Program-made: the position numbers and the translations under genes
The notes under the pieces: model-generated
Told to the model about the DNA's origin: nothing
Databases searched by the model: none
Seen by the model: only the letters and a program-made list of their open reading frames with translations
Part shown: in pieces, positions 53,240 to 64,000 of the stretch
Position numbering within the stretch: position 1 is the stretch's first letter
Layout: every line of letters starts with the position of its first letter
Source of the DNA: Stropharia rugosoannulata
Taxonomy: Eukaryota > Basidiomycota > Agaricomycetes > Agaricales > Strophariaceae
DNA: 64,000 nt
Assembly (NCBI GenBank): GCA_028532985.1
Contig: JANCIK010000006.1
Location: forward strand, 1,612,001-1,676,000
Reading direction: 5' to 3'

Positions 53240-56200
53240 ATGCCACAAGAATTTTCTTGCATCCCCCCGTGCGGAAAGTCGTTCCCTAAGTTTGGTTCAC
53301 TATCCAAGCACAAACGCGCTTGTGCGTATGTGTTGGCCAGTTGCAAACGCTCTCTATCCTCCCATCATTCCAGAACCGAACTTGCTGTAACTGCGTCGGA
53401 AGTTCGGCGTAGGCGCTTTGATGTATGTTACCAGACAGCGAAGTATGAACTGTTGATACTCACACAGACCTATGTTAGTCTCTAATGAGCGATGGACTTA
53501 GTCTCAGACCAGCTATGCAAGGCTGTGATTCCTCAGCTTGTTCTTTAACTACTGCGACTTCAAGTACCCTCGCTGAAACTTCGATAACTATCCAACAGTC
53601 GCTGTCTATGCCAGAAAGCTCCATTCCTCCTGAAGGAGATGCCGAAAATGCACCTTCACCCTTAGCATTGCCCGCCGATCCTGGCCGCCCAAGGCGCAGC
53701 TCTCGAAATCCTGCGCGATTTACGGACATGCCCCCTGAACCACTGGCTCCAGTCAGTGAAGCTGAACCTGAAGTTCCGGGGCCAGCCAGAAGGGTTTTGC
53801 TAGTTGTGCGTAATCAACTGATTACAGCGGCAAATCGTTCTGGTCTTTTTAGAACATATGAATGGTGCCCAACTTATGACCCCAGTGGACAGTTGTCCTT
53901 GGAAGAATTAGCCAACATTCCTGAAACTCATGCCTCTGACCATACTTCTTCCAGTATCAACAAGGAGTTTCGACCCTCATATTGGCCCTTCCCTAATATT
54001 ACCATTTGGCGAACAATGTCGTGGATGAACAACGGTACTACCACAAAATCAGAAGGCGAAGTCACGGCTTTCGTGAAAAGCATTATTCAACAAGCTGATT
54101 TTGATGTGCGCCATTTCGAAAATTTTGATGCTCATAGAGAAAATATCCGTTTCGACAACGCTATCACTAGCACTGACTTTATCAAGAGTCAATTCATGAC
54201 GTCTTCTGTAGACATTCTGGTACCTTCCGGTAGCCCTCACGTTCCACCTCAAACATTCAGTGTACCAGGCCTCCTTCATCGCAGCCTTATCGCTGTGATT
54301 GTCGAAGGGTTTCAGGACCGGCTTTCGCACATGCTACACTTCTCGCCATTCACATTGTTTCACCGCGATGCTCTTACTGGTCAAGCTCAGCGGGTTTATG
54401 GGGAACTGTTCACCTCAGACGCGTTTATCACTGAACATGAACAATTACAGAAATACGGAAAGCTGCCTCTGGATGCTAAAGATTGTAAGCTGGAAAAAGT
54501 TGTAGCAGCCTTAATGTTCTCATCGGACGGAACACATCTGGCAAATTTTGGGACTGCTAAAGCCTGGCCGATTTACTTAATGCTGGGAAATCTGTCTAAA
54601 TATATTCGCTGTAAACCCAAGTCAGGAGCTATGTATCATCTGGCCTACATACCATCGGTGGGTACAGTGTGAAGTTACTCTGTTATACATAATGCTTACC
54701 ACCATTGTAGCTCCCTGACTCGTTCTGCGACATGGCGTCAAACTTTCATTCAAAATGGAGAACCCAAAAGGATGAGATTCTCACGCACTGTTGAAGGGAA
54801 TTGATGCATGCAATCTGGAAAAAACTTCTCGACAACGAATTTCTGCATGGGTATCATTATGGAGTGGTCATACAGTGTAGCGATGGAGTCCGAAGAAGAA
54901 TATACCCTCGGATTTTTACATACTCAGCCGACTACCCAGAAAAGTAGGTGATTCTCTCTCTCAAGTAACTGCAACGACAAATCATATTTACGCAAAGTCG
55001 ATAAAAGGGTTCTACTTGCAACTATCCGACCTGAAGGTTTATGTCCTTGTCCGAGATGTTTAACACCCAAGAGCCGCATGGACCGTCTTGGAATGAAAAG
55101 AGATGCTAAGGCAAGGTTTTCGCTACTCAGAAAGTACATGGCCTGGAACGTAAAAACCGCTCGCGATGCTGTATATCGTTTGGCTCTTGGAATTCGCAGT
55201 CTGGCCGTAGAAAACGCACTGAAAAACTTTTCTGGCATTCCCACTACTGTAGGTCATTTATATACTTGCTAGCAATGACTTATCTTGTCCATTAGAATGC
55301 CTTCGCAGATCGATTAGGGGCCAATTACAATCCATCGGAGATGCTGGTTCCAGATCTTTTGCATGAATTCGAACTTGGTATATGGAAGACGCTGTTCGCT
55401 CATCTTATACGTCTTCTCCACGCTGCAGGCAAGGGCGTTGATGATCGTGTCATTGAGCTGGATAAAAGGTTCGCCATGAAGTAATCTACGAAATATCTTC
55501 ATCTGACGCCTCCTAAATTATGCCAGATATAGACAGATTGAGCCGTTCGGGCGTGATACCGTACGGAAGTTCTCAGATAATGTCTCTGATATGAAGAGGC
55601 TTGCGGCTCGGGACTTTGAAGATATCTTGCAGGTAAAATTATTCTCTTCCGTGAGACACACCGATGAGTTGAATTGTCTCGACAGTGTGCCATTCCAGTT
55701 TTCGAGGGACTCCTTGACCCACCGCACAACGGTCGTCTAATGAAATTACTTTACCGTACAGCTGAACTGCATTGTTTCCTAAAGCTGTGATTACATACCG
55801 AGGAAACGCTTCAACAGACGGACTACCTGATTTTTGAATTTGGGAAACTTATGCGGCAATTCCGCGATACGACTTGCAAACATTTTGAAACGGTGGAACT
55901 TGCGAAGGAGGCTGCAGCCCGCATGCGTAGGGAGGGAGCCAACGGAAACACGTTAACATTAATGCAACGGAGGAAAGGCAGTAAAAAGAAGACGCTCAAT
56001 ATATCTACTCCAAAATTTCATGCGTTAGGAGACTATGTTTATCATATTCGCAAGTATGGCACTACTGACTCGTATACAACGCAATTGGTAAGTAACTCTG
56101 ATTGACTTCACATTACAAGAAATTACTCATGATTTGATTGCGTTTAGGGGGAAGTTGCTCATGCCCCCGTCAAAAAAGCGTATGCTATGACAAATAAACG

Positions 56201-56420
56201 CAACGCACTAAAACAGATGAGCAACAAGTATATGCGGCAGCAAATACTCAAAAGCGAGGCGGAGCTGGAAGAATACGAAGAAGCAAACAAACTAGAGCAC
56301 CTATCCAAACATCATGTAATCTCACATGCACGACATAACCCCCTCAACATATTTGCATTCGTTCACAGCCGCTGGTGCCAAAATCTTGCAAAACCCTGCA
56401 CAACTGTAGACGGGATCTAA
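53240..56420 (+). pseudogene. Plavaka-like DNA transposase, inactivated
   Basis: Starts with a C2H2-like finger (MPQEFSCIPPCGKSFPKFGS). After an intron at about 53,422-53,480 comes a basic/Pro-rich leader. The transposase body follows: FRPSYWPFPNITIWRTMSWM, MLHFSPFTLFHRDALTGQAQ, VVAALMFSSDGTHLANFGTA, AWPIYLMLGNLSKYIRCKPK, then IFTYSADYPEK, LCPCPRCLTPKSRMDRLGMK, LVPDLLHEFELGIWKTLFAH, KFHALGDYVYHIRKYGTTDS and a C-terminal helix to about 56,400. This order (S-S-D-x-T, AWP-Y-x-x-x-GN, YSADYPEK, CP-RC, DLLHEFELG, K-H-LGDY-x-x-x-I) is that of mushroom Plavaka elements (CACTA-related). Two in-frame TGA codons, at 54,792-54,794 and 55,788-55,790, fall where related proteins usually have Arg, so the gene is broken. 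Confidence 0.82.
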
Positions 56421-56479
56421 TGCATGATTCTCTATGGTTGTACACTTACAATATTAGTGGTGCATAGGGGACAGACGCG

Positions 56480-56525
56480 TGTGCTGTCATGCACAAGTCA
56501 TGCATGACTTATGCATGACAGCACA
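56480..56525. repeat. 46-bp near-perfect palindrome
   Basis: Arms TGTGCTGTCATGCACAAGTC and their complement around a central CATGCATG; only one base pair fails to match. It lies just after the Plavaka-like gene and contains three overlapping copies of the GTCATGCATGAC-type word that recurs to about 62.8 kb. Confidence 0.85.
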
Positions 56526-56984
56526 GCCATTTGATCGCCGGCCATCCCAATGTAGCTCCGGCTCCAGGCTAGTCCGAAATGTGTTCTGATGCGCCTTCGG
56601 GGCCCTCTCCGGGGCAGCGTACTGATGGGCTCTGATGCGCCCTTGGCAGAATGGTTCGCTTTGGGATTGCTCTATTTATACACCGTTCAAATAGAGCGAT
56701 TCGATAATTCACGCGGCTGGCTCACTACATTGCTCTATTATTAGATTTTTATTCTGCATGAAAGCTGGTCCCAGCCGTAATAAAACTACAGCCTGAACTA
56801 CGGGCTAATAATGCTCTGGTCCATGGGTTGTACATCATTACACGACAGTAATTTAGAACATAACAGTCAAAGCAGGTTTCGGTTGGGTTGCTCAACAGCG
56901 GCCAGATTTATGCACCCTCACCACCCACCCGCGCGCACCATCAGGGCTTGTAGTCATGCAAAACTCTCTCCCTCGAGATGTGGG
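56526..56984. other. intergenic, no gene seen
   Basis: No supported gene between the palindrome and the tandem array. Confidence 0.4.
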
Positions 56985-57540
56985 CGAAAAGGTTATGCAT
57001 AACTGTCCCCCAAGCGCCCGCCAGCCCGGGGGGTTACTTGGGAGATAGTCATGCATAACTGTCTCCCTCAAGGCGGCGTACACCCGGGCAAGAGTCATGC
57101 ATAACTGTCCCCCAAGCGCCCGCCAGCCCGGGGGATTAATTGGGAGACAGTTATGCATAACTGTCTCCCTCGAGGCGATGTACACCCGGGCGAAAAGGTC
57201 ATGCACAACTGTCCCCCGAGCGCCCGCCAGCCCGGGGGTTACTAGGGAAACAGTTATGCATAACTGTCTCACTCGAGGCATGCGGACGAGAGTCATGCAT
57301 AACTGTCCCCCAAGTGACCCCCTGGGCTGGCGGGCGCTTGGGGGACAGTTATGCATGACTGCGGGCGAAAAGGTCATGTATAACTGTCCCCGGGGGTTAC
57401 TAGGGAGATAGTCATGTATAACTCTCCCTCGAGGCAGCGTACATGCGGACGAGAGTCATGCATAACTGTCCCCCAAGTAACCCACCGGGCTGGCGGACGC
57501 CCAGGGGACAGTTATGCATGACTGTCTCCCTCGAGGCGGC
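56985..57540. repeat. tandem array of TATGCATA palindromes, unit about 100 bp
   Basis: Five or so degenerate units. Each has TCATGCATAACTGTCCCCCA, then CGCCCGCCAGCCCGGGGG, then a second inverted TATGCATAACTGTCTCCCTC site and ACACCCGGGC. One site near 57,141-57,168 is a perfect 28-bp palindrome centred on TATGCATA. Some units are in reverse orientation (near 57,315-57,355 and 57,480-57,520). Open frames crossing it are repeat artefacts. Confidence 0.85.
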
Positions 57541-57835
57541 GGTATACGGGAGAGAGAGTGTGTGTTATGTTATGACTGTGTGTACGCACGGGCTTGCAAT
57601 ACAGACAAGCTAAATACTTATAGTCAGTCAGTCAGCAAGCAGTTTTGTGACTAATTAACCCATACTACAGTTGAGAACTTTTGCATGAGGCCTTCGACGT
57701 GCATGCCAAAGCTCTATCTACACAGACAAGCCTTATTATGCATGACTTCAAAATGCATGTTGACTTCACACGAGTCTTCATGCATCATAGCTAGCACATT
57801 TATTAGACGCCAATGTCAAATACACAACATTTGTT
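57541..57835. other. intergenic, 3' flank of KDZ copy 2
   Basis: No gene seen. It contains further ATGCATGACTT and AAATGCATGTTGACTT words. Confidence 0.45.
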
Positions 57836-60800
57836 CTACTTATTATATTTTGATCTCGACTCCGCAACAGAATCTAACTCGCCTGGATTCGCAAGCAATG
57901 GATTTTCTATAATCATCTCCATTCGACTGATATACACCGGGATATGTCTCCATTGATCTTCACATGTCGTCATCATGTCGCGATACATTTGTGCTTGCCG
58001 TTCCGCATACGCAATTCGACCTTCAGTATTGAGGAGATACTGCCTGTTTTCTGGCCAAACCTTGTCGGAGCACTTGCTTTGCCAGTCATTTGCCTTCCAT
58101 TCGAAGTAGCGGCAGACGCGCATCATCTCCTCTTTCAGCAACGCAACCTCCTCCTGTAATCGAAGAGCCCGGGCTCTTGACTTGCACCATTCAGAACGCA
58201 TTCCTGTATGACTGAGCATTACATATATAGGCGATGATTAAGATAATAGACGTACGGTCAGTTAAGTACCCATCATCTTCAAGGTTCTCGACTGGTACCT
58301 TCTTCCAGATCCATGATAACGTCCGTTTACCTTCAGACTCTTTACCCTTTTTTGTCGTTTTTCTTTCGGATATATCGCGAATATCCTCTGGAAGTAACGG
58401 AAGGAGCTCATTCTTCCACCTAACTTCGTTCAAGGAAGGAGCGAGCAAGACAAGAGCATTGAAGGCTGCTCTGTACTCCTCTGCCGCAGCGTCAATCTTG
58501 GCGTTAGTCCCATTGATTGTGTTTCTTGCTCTGGTATTTGCCCCTTGTCCGCGTATAAATCTATCCTTGAATTTGTATAGATGCGCGCGAATTTGGAGCT
58601 GAGTTTGTAGGGTATCTAGCGCCTCATGAGCCTGCGAGTATCTAATCTTCCACTCAATGCGCTTAAGATGAACGGATACGTCTGTCATCCCGTTGATCTG
58701 AGATGGTAACCAAAGATCGATTTCATGCACCTTGAGCTGAGGTAATGGAGTCGTAGATTCAGAACGCTTGGTCTCTGTGAGATGACGTAGCCTTTGAACG
58801 CCAGGGATGTACAACTGCTGGTATGTAATCCAATGATCAATCTTGCGTTGTAGTGTATTCACTTGAAGCTGATGTTTCGTTTTCTGGCGGTCGAGCGCGT
58901 GATCCCACAATTTTTGTGCTGACAACTTCATTCGCCGCCTGCATGAAATCGTAGTTAGTTATGCATGACTCCTCGATATCGTACAATACTATACATACTG
59001 TTACCGCTCTAATTCTATCCCGAGGGTGATCAGGACAGAAGACGTTATCTTGTCATCGAGACTCATATCCCTAGATGCCGCAATATCGCGGGCTTCATCT
59101 TCCGCCAATTCCCGAAGAACCGCAGCCTGTGTAGGCCCTGATGTATGTCATGCATGAGTGCCAATTGGTAGAAGAATGACGTGATAGGACATACCGGAGG
59201 CGGTAACTTCGTAGGGATTCGACTCAGAGTGATTAGCCTCCCACGCCTGCACAGTTTCTGTCCATCGTTCAATAGTAGCAGGAGCAATAGTTGAAGACAA
59301 TTCCGCATGCGAAATCGCTTGTTCAGCCATGTCCCTGCCGCGGCTTCCACCTTTCGTGCCAGGCTTCGTCCTAAATGCGCGAAGTTATATGTTTTATGTG
59401 AGAAATTGGCAACGACATTGGATCCTCTAGGCACTCACCTATACCGCTCACTTTCTTCCAATTCTCATCGCCCATGTGACAGTCTAAGGTATCATAACGG
59501 CTCCCGGGTCCCATCTCCCGAGTACTGGTGGCTAATCCATTGATATATACCCATCCTCGCTCTGGAGCCTCTCCATCAGTGCGTCCTGTATCACGAGCAT
59601 AATTGAAAGAATATGCCTCACGGCATTTGGCGACATGAGCAGGGAGGTGAAACCGGGACCAAAAAGCGCATGTCTGTGTGTTTGTCCATGAGGAATGATG
59701 TGGGGTCAATGTGAGATATCCGTTCGTGCAAGTTAATCGACCACTGGCATGCAATGTCGTACGACACAACATACTTCCTAATGCGATTTTCAGGAGAATA
59801 GCGTTTCATGGTTTCAAGAAATATGTAGTCCATATTGCAGTATCTAATTGTAACCGTTTGTCAGTGTTATTACGACTACAAGAGCGACTAACTCACCGCT
59901 CTCCGCGCTGCAAATCTGCCACACCACTGGGCCGTTTCATATCGTGGCGAGCACATACGCAAGCTGCAATACCTGTGGCAGCATGACCCTGTCCCGACTT
60001 CTCGGACAAATTAACGGCGTCATGTCGAGAGCATGTACTTTTCTGATCAAGGAATTATGCATTAGTATTGCATGACTCCGTAGCTTGCGTAGAGTACTTA
60101 CAGGTTCTTTTTCATCTTTGAATTGCTCTAGGTGTTCCTTATACTTATTTTCCTCTACAAAGTATGCCGCCCCTCTGATAAGGCCTGGATCAGCTACACT
60201 GTTGGAAATGTTCTTTCGCTTGAGTCGGAAGTTAGCGTCGAGAGCTATGTAGATGGTGTGGAGGTACCTGCAGTGATATAAGTAGACGTGAATGCAACAT
60301 TTGGACTTGTTAACGTACTGGAACTCGTCCTTATCAGACTCCCAGCCTGGCGTCATGTTTATCCCTGGTTGTGGACAAGCTGGGCATAAAACTGCACAAT
60401 CCCCGTCTCCTATATTTTCTGCTCCTTCGCTTGTATGAGCACGACCTGCTCTCTTCATCATTTTCAAGTAGCGCCATTCATGTATCATCCGGAGGACTTC
60501 GGGGTAACGGTCCTATAACAAGTGAAAGTTATCGAAGCAATCATGACTTAGAAATAATTTGCATACCTTAACCTTTATATTGCCCGTATTGTTTGTACAA
60601 CGGACCAACGTCTGTACAAACTCGAACGTAGATACCTTTGACTCGTATGCAAGAATTTCGAGGAACTTCAAACATCGGAAAGTGGCCGCTGTTTTCGGGT
60701 TGACGACGGTAGCAGGGAAGAGGCGGGCACGGAGGAGCTGGATAACGTGACTATATGGAGCGTTCCCACATCCGCAGTAGTTTACGGAGACTTCATGAAC

Positions 60801-61615
60801 GGCATCAATGTCAACGACCACAAAATCGTCCCCGCGAACCGTCTCTGGGTTCAAGCAAGTATCGCGGTACTGGTGACCAAGCTGTACCCTAAGTCCTAGT
60901 TCCTTCAAAGACGTCCTTTCATAATATTGGCCGTTCCATTTCTTGAACATACCGTCAGTAAGTTTGGCATATAATCTCATGATTCACCACTTACCAAAAT
61001 GCGATGTAGGAAGAGATGAGAGTGTGCTTCAACGATACAATCCTTACATGACATCTCACGACCCAAGCACTCTTCACACTCATATTCAGCAGCTTGATTC
61101 TTGCACGTATGACAAATGCCATTTTCTAGAGGAGATCGACCTTCCACGCCGATCATTTCTTCAAGGAATAAGCCCTTCTGAGACATAAAGTGATGCAAAG
61201 CTTCGTCCTGGAGGTATGGCATGGATCAGTATAGGTATTCTTCTCTCAATTTTACACATACCCCTTGTTTCCGGATGCGTTTGATTTTTTCAGGTTCCTG
61301 TTTCGGATCGTTCAAGGCAAGGAAGGACAGATAGGCTTCGTCTATAGGTATATCCAAAGTATTATTAACCTGTTCTTCTTGCTGATTTGAAGCCTTGTCT
61401 AGCTCCATAGCAGAAGGCATATCTACAGGCATATCATTGCTGTCGTCACGGTTTACTTTGGTCTCCACCTTCGATAGAGCTGCCGAAATCTTCGTTCCTG
61501 TGGACTCATTGGAAACACTGTATTGGACATAGCGGTGGTTGGTTGTCCTTGCTCCTGACTTGGCGTTTCGATGGAAAATCACAGTGGCCCCGAGTTTTTT
61601 GGACTTTCGCGCCAT
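57836..61615 (-). pseudogene. KDZ transposase with CxC2 cluster, copy 2 (one frameshift)
   Basis: Same plan as copy 1. Start MARKSKKLGATVIFHRNAKS; Cys cluster CHTCKNQAAEYECEECLGRE and CKDC; CxC2 core VHEVSVNYCGC and LFPATVVNPKTAATFRCLKF; ACPQPGIN. Catalytic strand 1 IALDANFRLKRK (near 60,240); CARHDMKRPSGVADLQRGER; strand 2 YVVSYDIACQW (near 59,760); FHLPAHVAKC; GRTDGEAPERGW (Glu, near 59,570). C-terminal helices include MRSEWCKSRARALRLQEEVA and end at 57,836. Near 59,653 the frame of MRFLVP does not continue into FHLPAHV: one base appears to be missing between the second Asp and the Glu, so this copy is probably dead unless the break is an assembly error. Copy 1 and copy 2 are clearly diverged, not recent duplicates. 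Palindromic ATGCAT words sit in several introns. Confidence 0.83.
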
Positions 61616-61811
61616 GAGCGGAACGTGCTATGGGAGAGACACTGCAATGAGGGATGAAGTTCGAGGAAGAGGTGCAGGTCATGCATGAGTGGTGCAGTGC
61701 CGTATTGTTCTGTCAAGGTCAGTGCTTCTTAGAACAGGTGGAACGTTGATGTCTTCTCGCGGTTCACATAGTTATAACACCCGTTCAAAAATACCCTGTC
61801 TCTCTCCAAAA
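61616..61811. promoter_or_regulatory. divergent promoter region, KDZ copy 2 / partner gene
   Basis: About 200 bp separate the two divergent starts. It contains GTCATGCATGAGTGGTGC (about 61,677-61,694), one of the recurrent palindrome-type words. No clear TATA box was seen. Confidence 0.45.
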
Positions 61812-62623
61812 ATGGGCCGTCGAGCAAAGTATCTTACATCTCAAGAGCGAGAGCACGCCAAGGAACAGAAACGGGGCGAGTACTCTGTGTCTTTGCGGTA
61901 AGTCTTTTTTGCTTAATGTATCGACCGTGCTCATACATAAAGTGTAGGGGAAAGGAAATGCGTTCTGCTCAGAACAAGCGAGCCTATCAGAAACGAGTAG
62001 CACAGGCTCGTGTGGTAGAGCCGGAAAAGTCTACACTGTACAAAATTGTGCCGACATCCACTGAACGTGTCCTATCCGACCACACGCCCTCCTTGCTGCT
62101 TCCTCTCATTCCGTCCAAACTTAAGCGACATGCCAGGGAACAATTACCTAGACATTCAGAGTTTTTCCTCAAAGAGGCTCGAAGCTTCGACCCAATTGAC
62201 GATGACGATGACGATTATTGGTACAAGTACTGGGATAGTCCTCCCTACTGCGAGCCAATGAAACACATTCCAAGATGCGGTTCTCAAGCACATGCTGTTG
62301 CGGTCATTGGACGGAGGACTCGACTTCAGCGGGACAGTGCACGCGCTCGTTTGCATGCTTACAATGATGCCGACAACGACAACGAAGTACTCAGCGAATT
62401 GCATACCAAGATTTGTCAACTCTTACAGGAATGGCAGGATATTCGACACATAATCTCTGACAATACTTTCAAGCGTGATTCGCTTTCGCGGAATATGGGA
62501 AAGGACCTACTCTACGGAAAAGCCAGGCATGTAATGGATCTTGTAGATGAGTGGAATGCGATCAATATGGGTAGAGAAGAATCTCGACTGCAACTTTTGT
62601 TCTCTGATAAATATCATTTCTAA
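61812..62623 (+). CDS. KDZ-linked hypothetical protein (about 253 aa)
   Basis: Two exons (61812-61897, 61948-62623) join in frame. Starts MGRRAKYLTSQEREHAKEQK, and the basic R/K/Q-rich stretch continues across the intron (RSAQNKRAYQKRVAQAR). The middle has LPRHSEFFLKEARSF and an acidic IDDDDDDYWYKYW; the end is helical (LHTKICQLLQEWQDIRHIIS, VMDLVDEWNAINMGREESRL). It is divergent from KDZ copy 2 with a short shared intergenic region. Proteins with this 'M-x-R-x-x-x-Y-L/T' basic start often lie beside mushroom transposases. The gene at 29,768-30,603, upstream of KDZ copy 1, has the same style. A DNA-binding accessory role is inference. Confidence 0.72.
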
Positions 62624-62639
62624 ATACAAGCGCCTTCAT

Positions 62640-63270
62640 ACACCCCCTCCTTTGCAGTCATCTCAACCCCAGGTCCACCCTTCATAAAATCAAGAGCTTT
62701 TGCGATGGCCGCTGAAATTCCACACGCGCCAACGGAGTGCGTTGCGCAGGTGCTTCAAGTCATGCATGAGTATACGGCTAGTAACGAAGTCATGCACAAC
62801 TTACCCTTTTCCTAGATTCCAAAATCTTCTTCCATTCCTCCGGCCCCGTATCAATGCCTCGGTAAACTGGACACCAGTCGAACCATACGAAGTAGGATCG
62901 CTCGAGGCAATTTTGGATCTTGTTCACGTTGCCCGTTTGTACAGCCGCGCGGTAGTACGGTAGGATCTCACGGATTGCCCTGCGCTCATCCTGTTTTGTA
63001 AATTCCAGCATGTACTTGAAAGTAGGCTTGGCGGACTTTTTGGTGCCTTTCCTACCATATATATTTTATGTCAGTATATAGAAACATAGACAATAGACAA
63101 TGTAAAATTCACATTTTCGATTCTGTCGAAGCTGGGTGACTGATCTTTCTGCAGCTTAGCGATAGCTACACAGATTTCATAGAAGTAATAAACTGTACAG
63201 TTTATACCTTCTACATTGACAGCCGGGGGGAGGCCGTTGAGGATCTCTAGACGTGGGTGATAGAACTATT
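62640..63270 (-). CDS. hypothetical gene, partly resolved
   Basis: The clearest exon (about 63,050-62,808) reads FKYMLEFTKQDERRAIREIL, YYRAAVQTGNVNKIQNCLER and IDTGPEEWKKILESRKR, a pattern shared with other mushroom hypothetical proteins. It ends at a good donor GTAAGT. Upstream, LEILNGLPPAVNVEG (about 63,245-63,205) and AIAKLQKDQSPSFDRIEN look like earlier exons. Downstream, a possible last exon (LDFMKGGPGVEMTAKEG, about 62,680-62,630) does not join in the right phase. The intron after the clear exon contains two ATGCATGA-type words. The family is unrecognised and the gene may be decayed. Confidence 0.42.
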
Positions 63271-64000
63271 TAGGGTTTGTTTGCAACCAATAGCAAGCGA
63301 TATAAATACCTACTGAAAAAGAGATAAACATGAATTTTGTCACCTCCTGCTAAGAGTTATAATACAGAAATAGGATTCGGGACAGGTTACACATATATAA
63401 TGTACCCTACAAGTTTTCATAGCCGGTCTGTAAACTCAAATTGCATGCAGCGGTATATATCTGACCGGGGATATAAATAGCATGCGCTACCATCCAATCA
63501 GATTTAACATAAATGTATGCTGAAACGAGCGTCAAAAACATGTATTTTCTATAAACCATGCTTTAAGCAGCAGATTCAGACAATGTAGTATGTAGAATGA
63601 TTAAAAAGTAGATACTCTACCAGAATCTGAAGTTGTTTCAAGGTATACTTGACATAATGAGCTGGAATATCAATTATACCGAAGATGTGCACCGTTCGCA
63701 TCGGCCTTGAACCCAATTCCCTAGCATACATTACATACAGTTCAGTAAATCCGAGGTTTTGTGAACTTTCGAGTTATTATCTTTGTATTTAAAAAACAGA
63801 CACTACGTAGCTCGTATATCAGAGAGTCTATGGCTGTAACAATTCATGCAGTTACATCGCGTTTATAAGTTGAAATTTATATGTTTCACAAGTATTCCGT
63901 TCACCTTAGGGACGTCTATTTTTAGTACACTATGGTCGCGTCGAGCAGCATTTCAATGAAGTCTTGACGAGGTGATGAGCTCATAGCATAACCGTATGTT
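63271..64000. other. AT-rich, no gene recognised
   Basis: No supported coding frame to the window end. Confidence 0.45.

Noticed and set aside
56892..57411. Open frames of 100-160 codons with repeated HNCPPSARQP-like blocks
   Set aside because: They arise from the TATGCATA tandem array on both strands.
56985..57540. Regularly spaced repeats as a possible CRISPR array
   Set aside because: Eukaryotic sequence, imperfect units with inverted copies and no unique spacers of constant length.

Overview
The window is a piece of a basidiomycete (agaric-type, Agaricomycetes) nuclear genome. Evidence: genes split by many 50-70 nt introns with GT..CTNA..AG signals; families typical of mushrooms (a DUF6533-like membrane protein, large F-box and BTB proteins, a TM protein with an immunoglobulin/galactose-binding-like ectodomain, a small Cys-rich secreted protein); and mushroom transposon families (KDZ transposases with CxC2 clusters, a Plavaka-like transposase, a large Ty3/Gypsy element). 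The species cannot be named from the sequence.

Layout. About 1.7-18.4 kb is a host gene block: DUF6533-like membrane protein (-), an FAD phenol-hydroxylase-like monooxygenase whose eight exons can be joined in frame to about 591 aa (-), a TM protein (-), F-box (-), BTB (-), a RING/coiled-coil gene (-), ribosomal protein uL5/RPL11 (+), a second RING/coiled-coil gene (-) and a secreted Cys-rich protein (-). About 18.4-30.7 kb is AT-rich and transposon-influenced: a hypothetical gene (20.7-23.1 kb), a TGATATATCA-rich repeat, an apparently complete KDZ transposase (23.5-27.2 kb, -) and a small basic-protein gene (29.8-30.6 kb, +).

From 31,410 to 48,104 lies one very large (16.7 kb) Ty3/Gypsy LTR retrotransposon inserted in a host gene: the 5' part of that gene is at 30,753-31,409 and the 3' part at 48,109-50,180, with a 4-bp CCGC target duplication and a frame that would be continuous across the empty site. 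The element has gag, protease and pol ORFs on the + strand. Most unusually, about 6 kb between pol and the 3' LTR holds four genes on the OPPOSITE strand (about 365, 160, 142 and 609 aa). Each has canonical introns whose phases all match, and each has a TATA box just upstream. A second polypurine tract lies inside this cargo region. The 5' side carries a truncated LTR followed by a complete but more diverged LTR, suggesting nested insertion and recombination.

From 50.2 kb onward: an 84-bp AT-rich tandem repeat, a poorly understood minus-strand gene (51.8-52.8 kb), a Plavaka-like transposase inactivated by two apparent CGA-to-TGA changes (53.2-56.4 kb), a long palindrome and a tandem array of TATGCATA palindromes (56.5-57.5 kb), a second KDZ transposase with a 1-nt frameshift (57.8-61.6 kb, -) and its divergent partner gene (61.8-62.6 kb, +). 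Copies of a GTCATGCATGAC-type palindrome recur through this last block, including inside the KDZ introns. I see no tRNA, rRNA or CRISPR.
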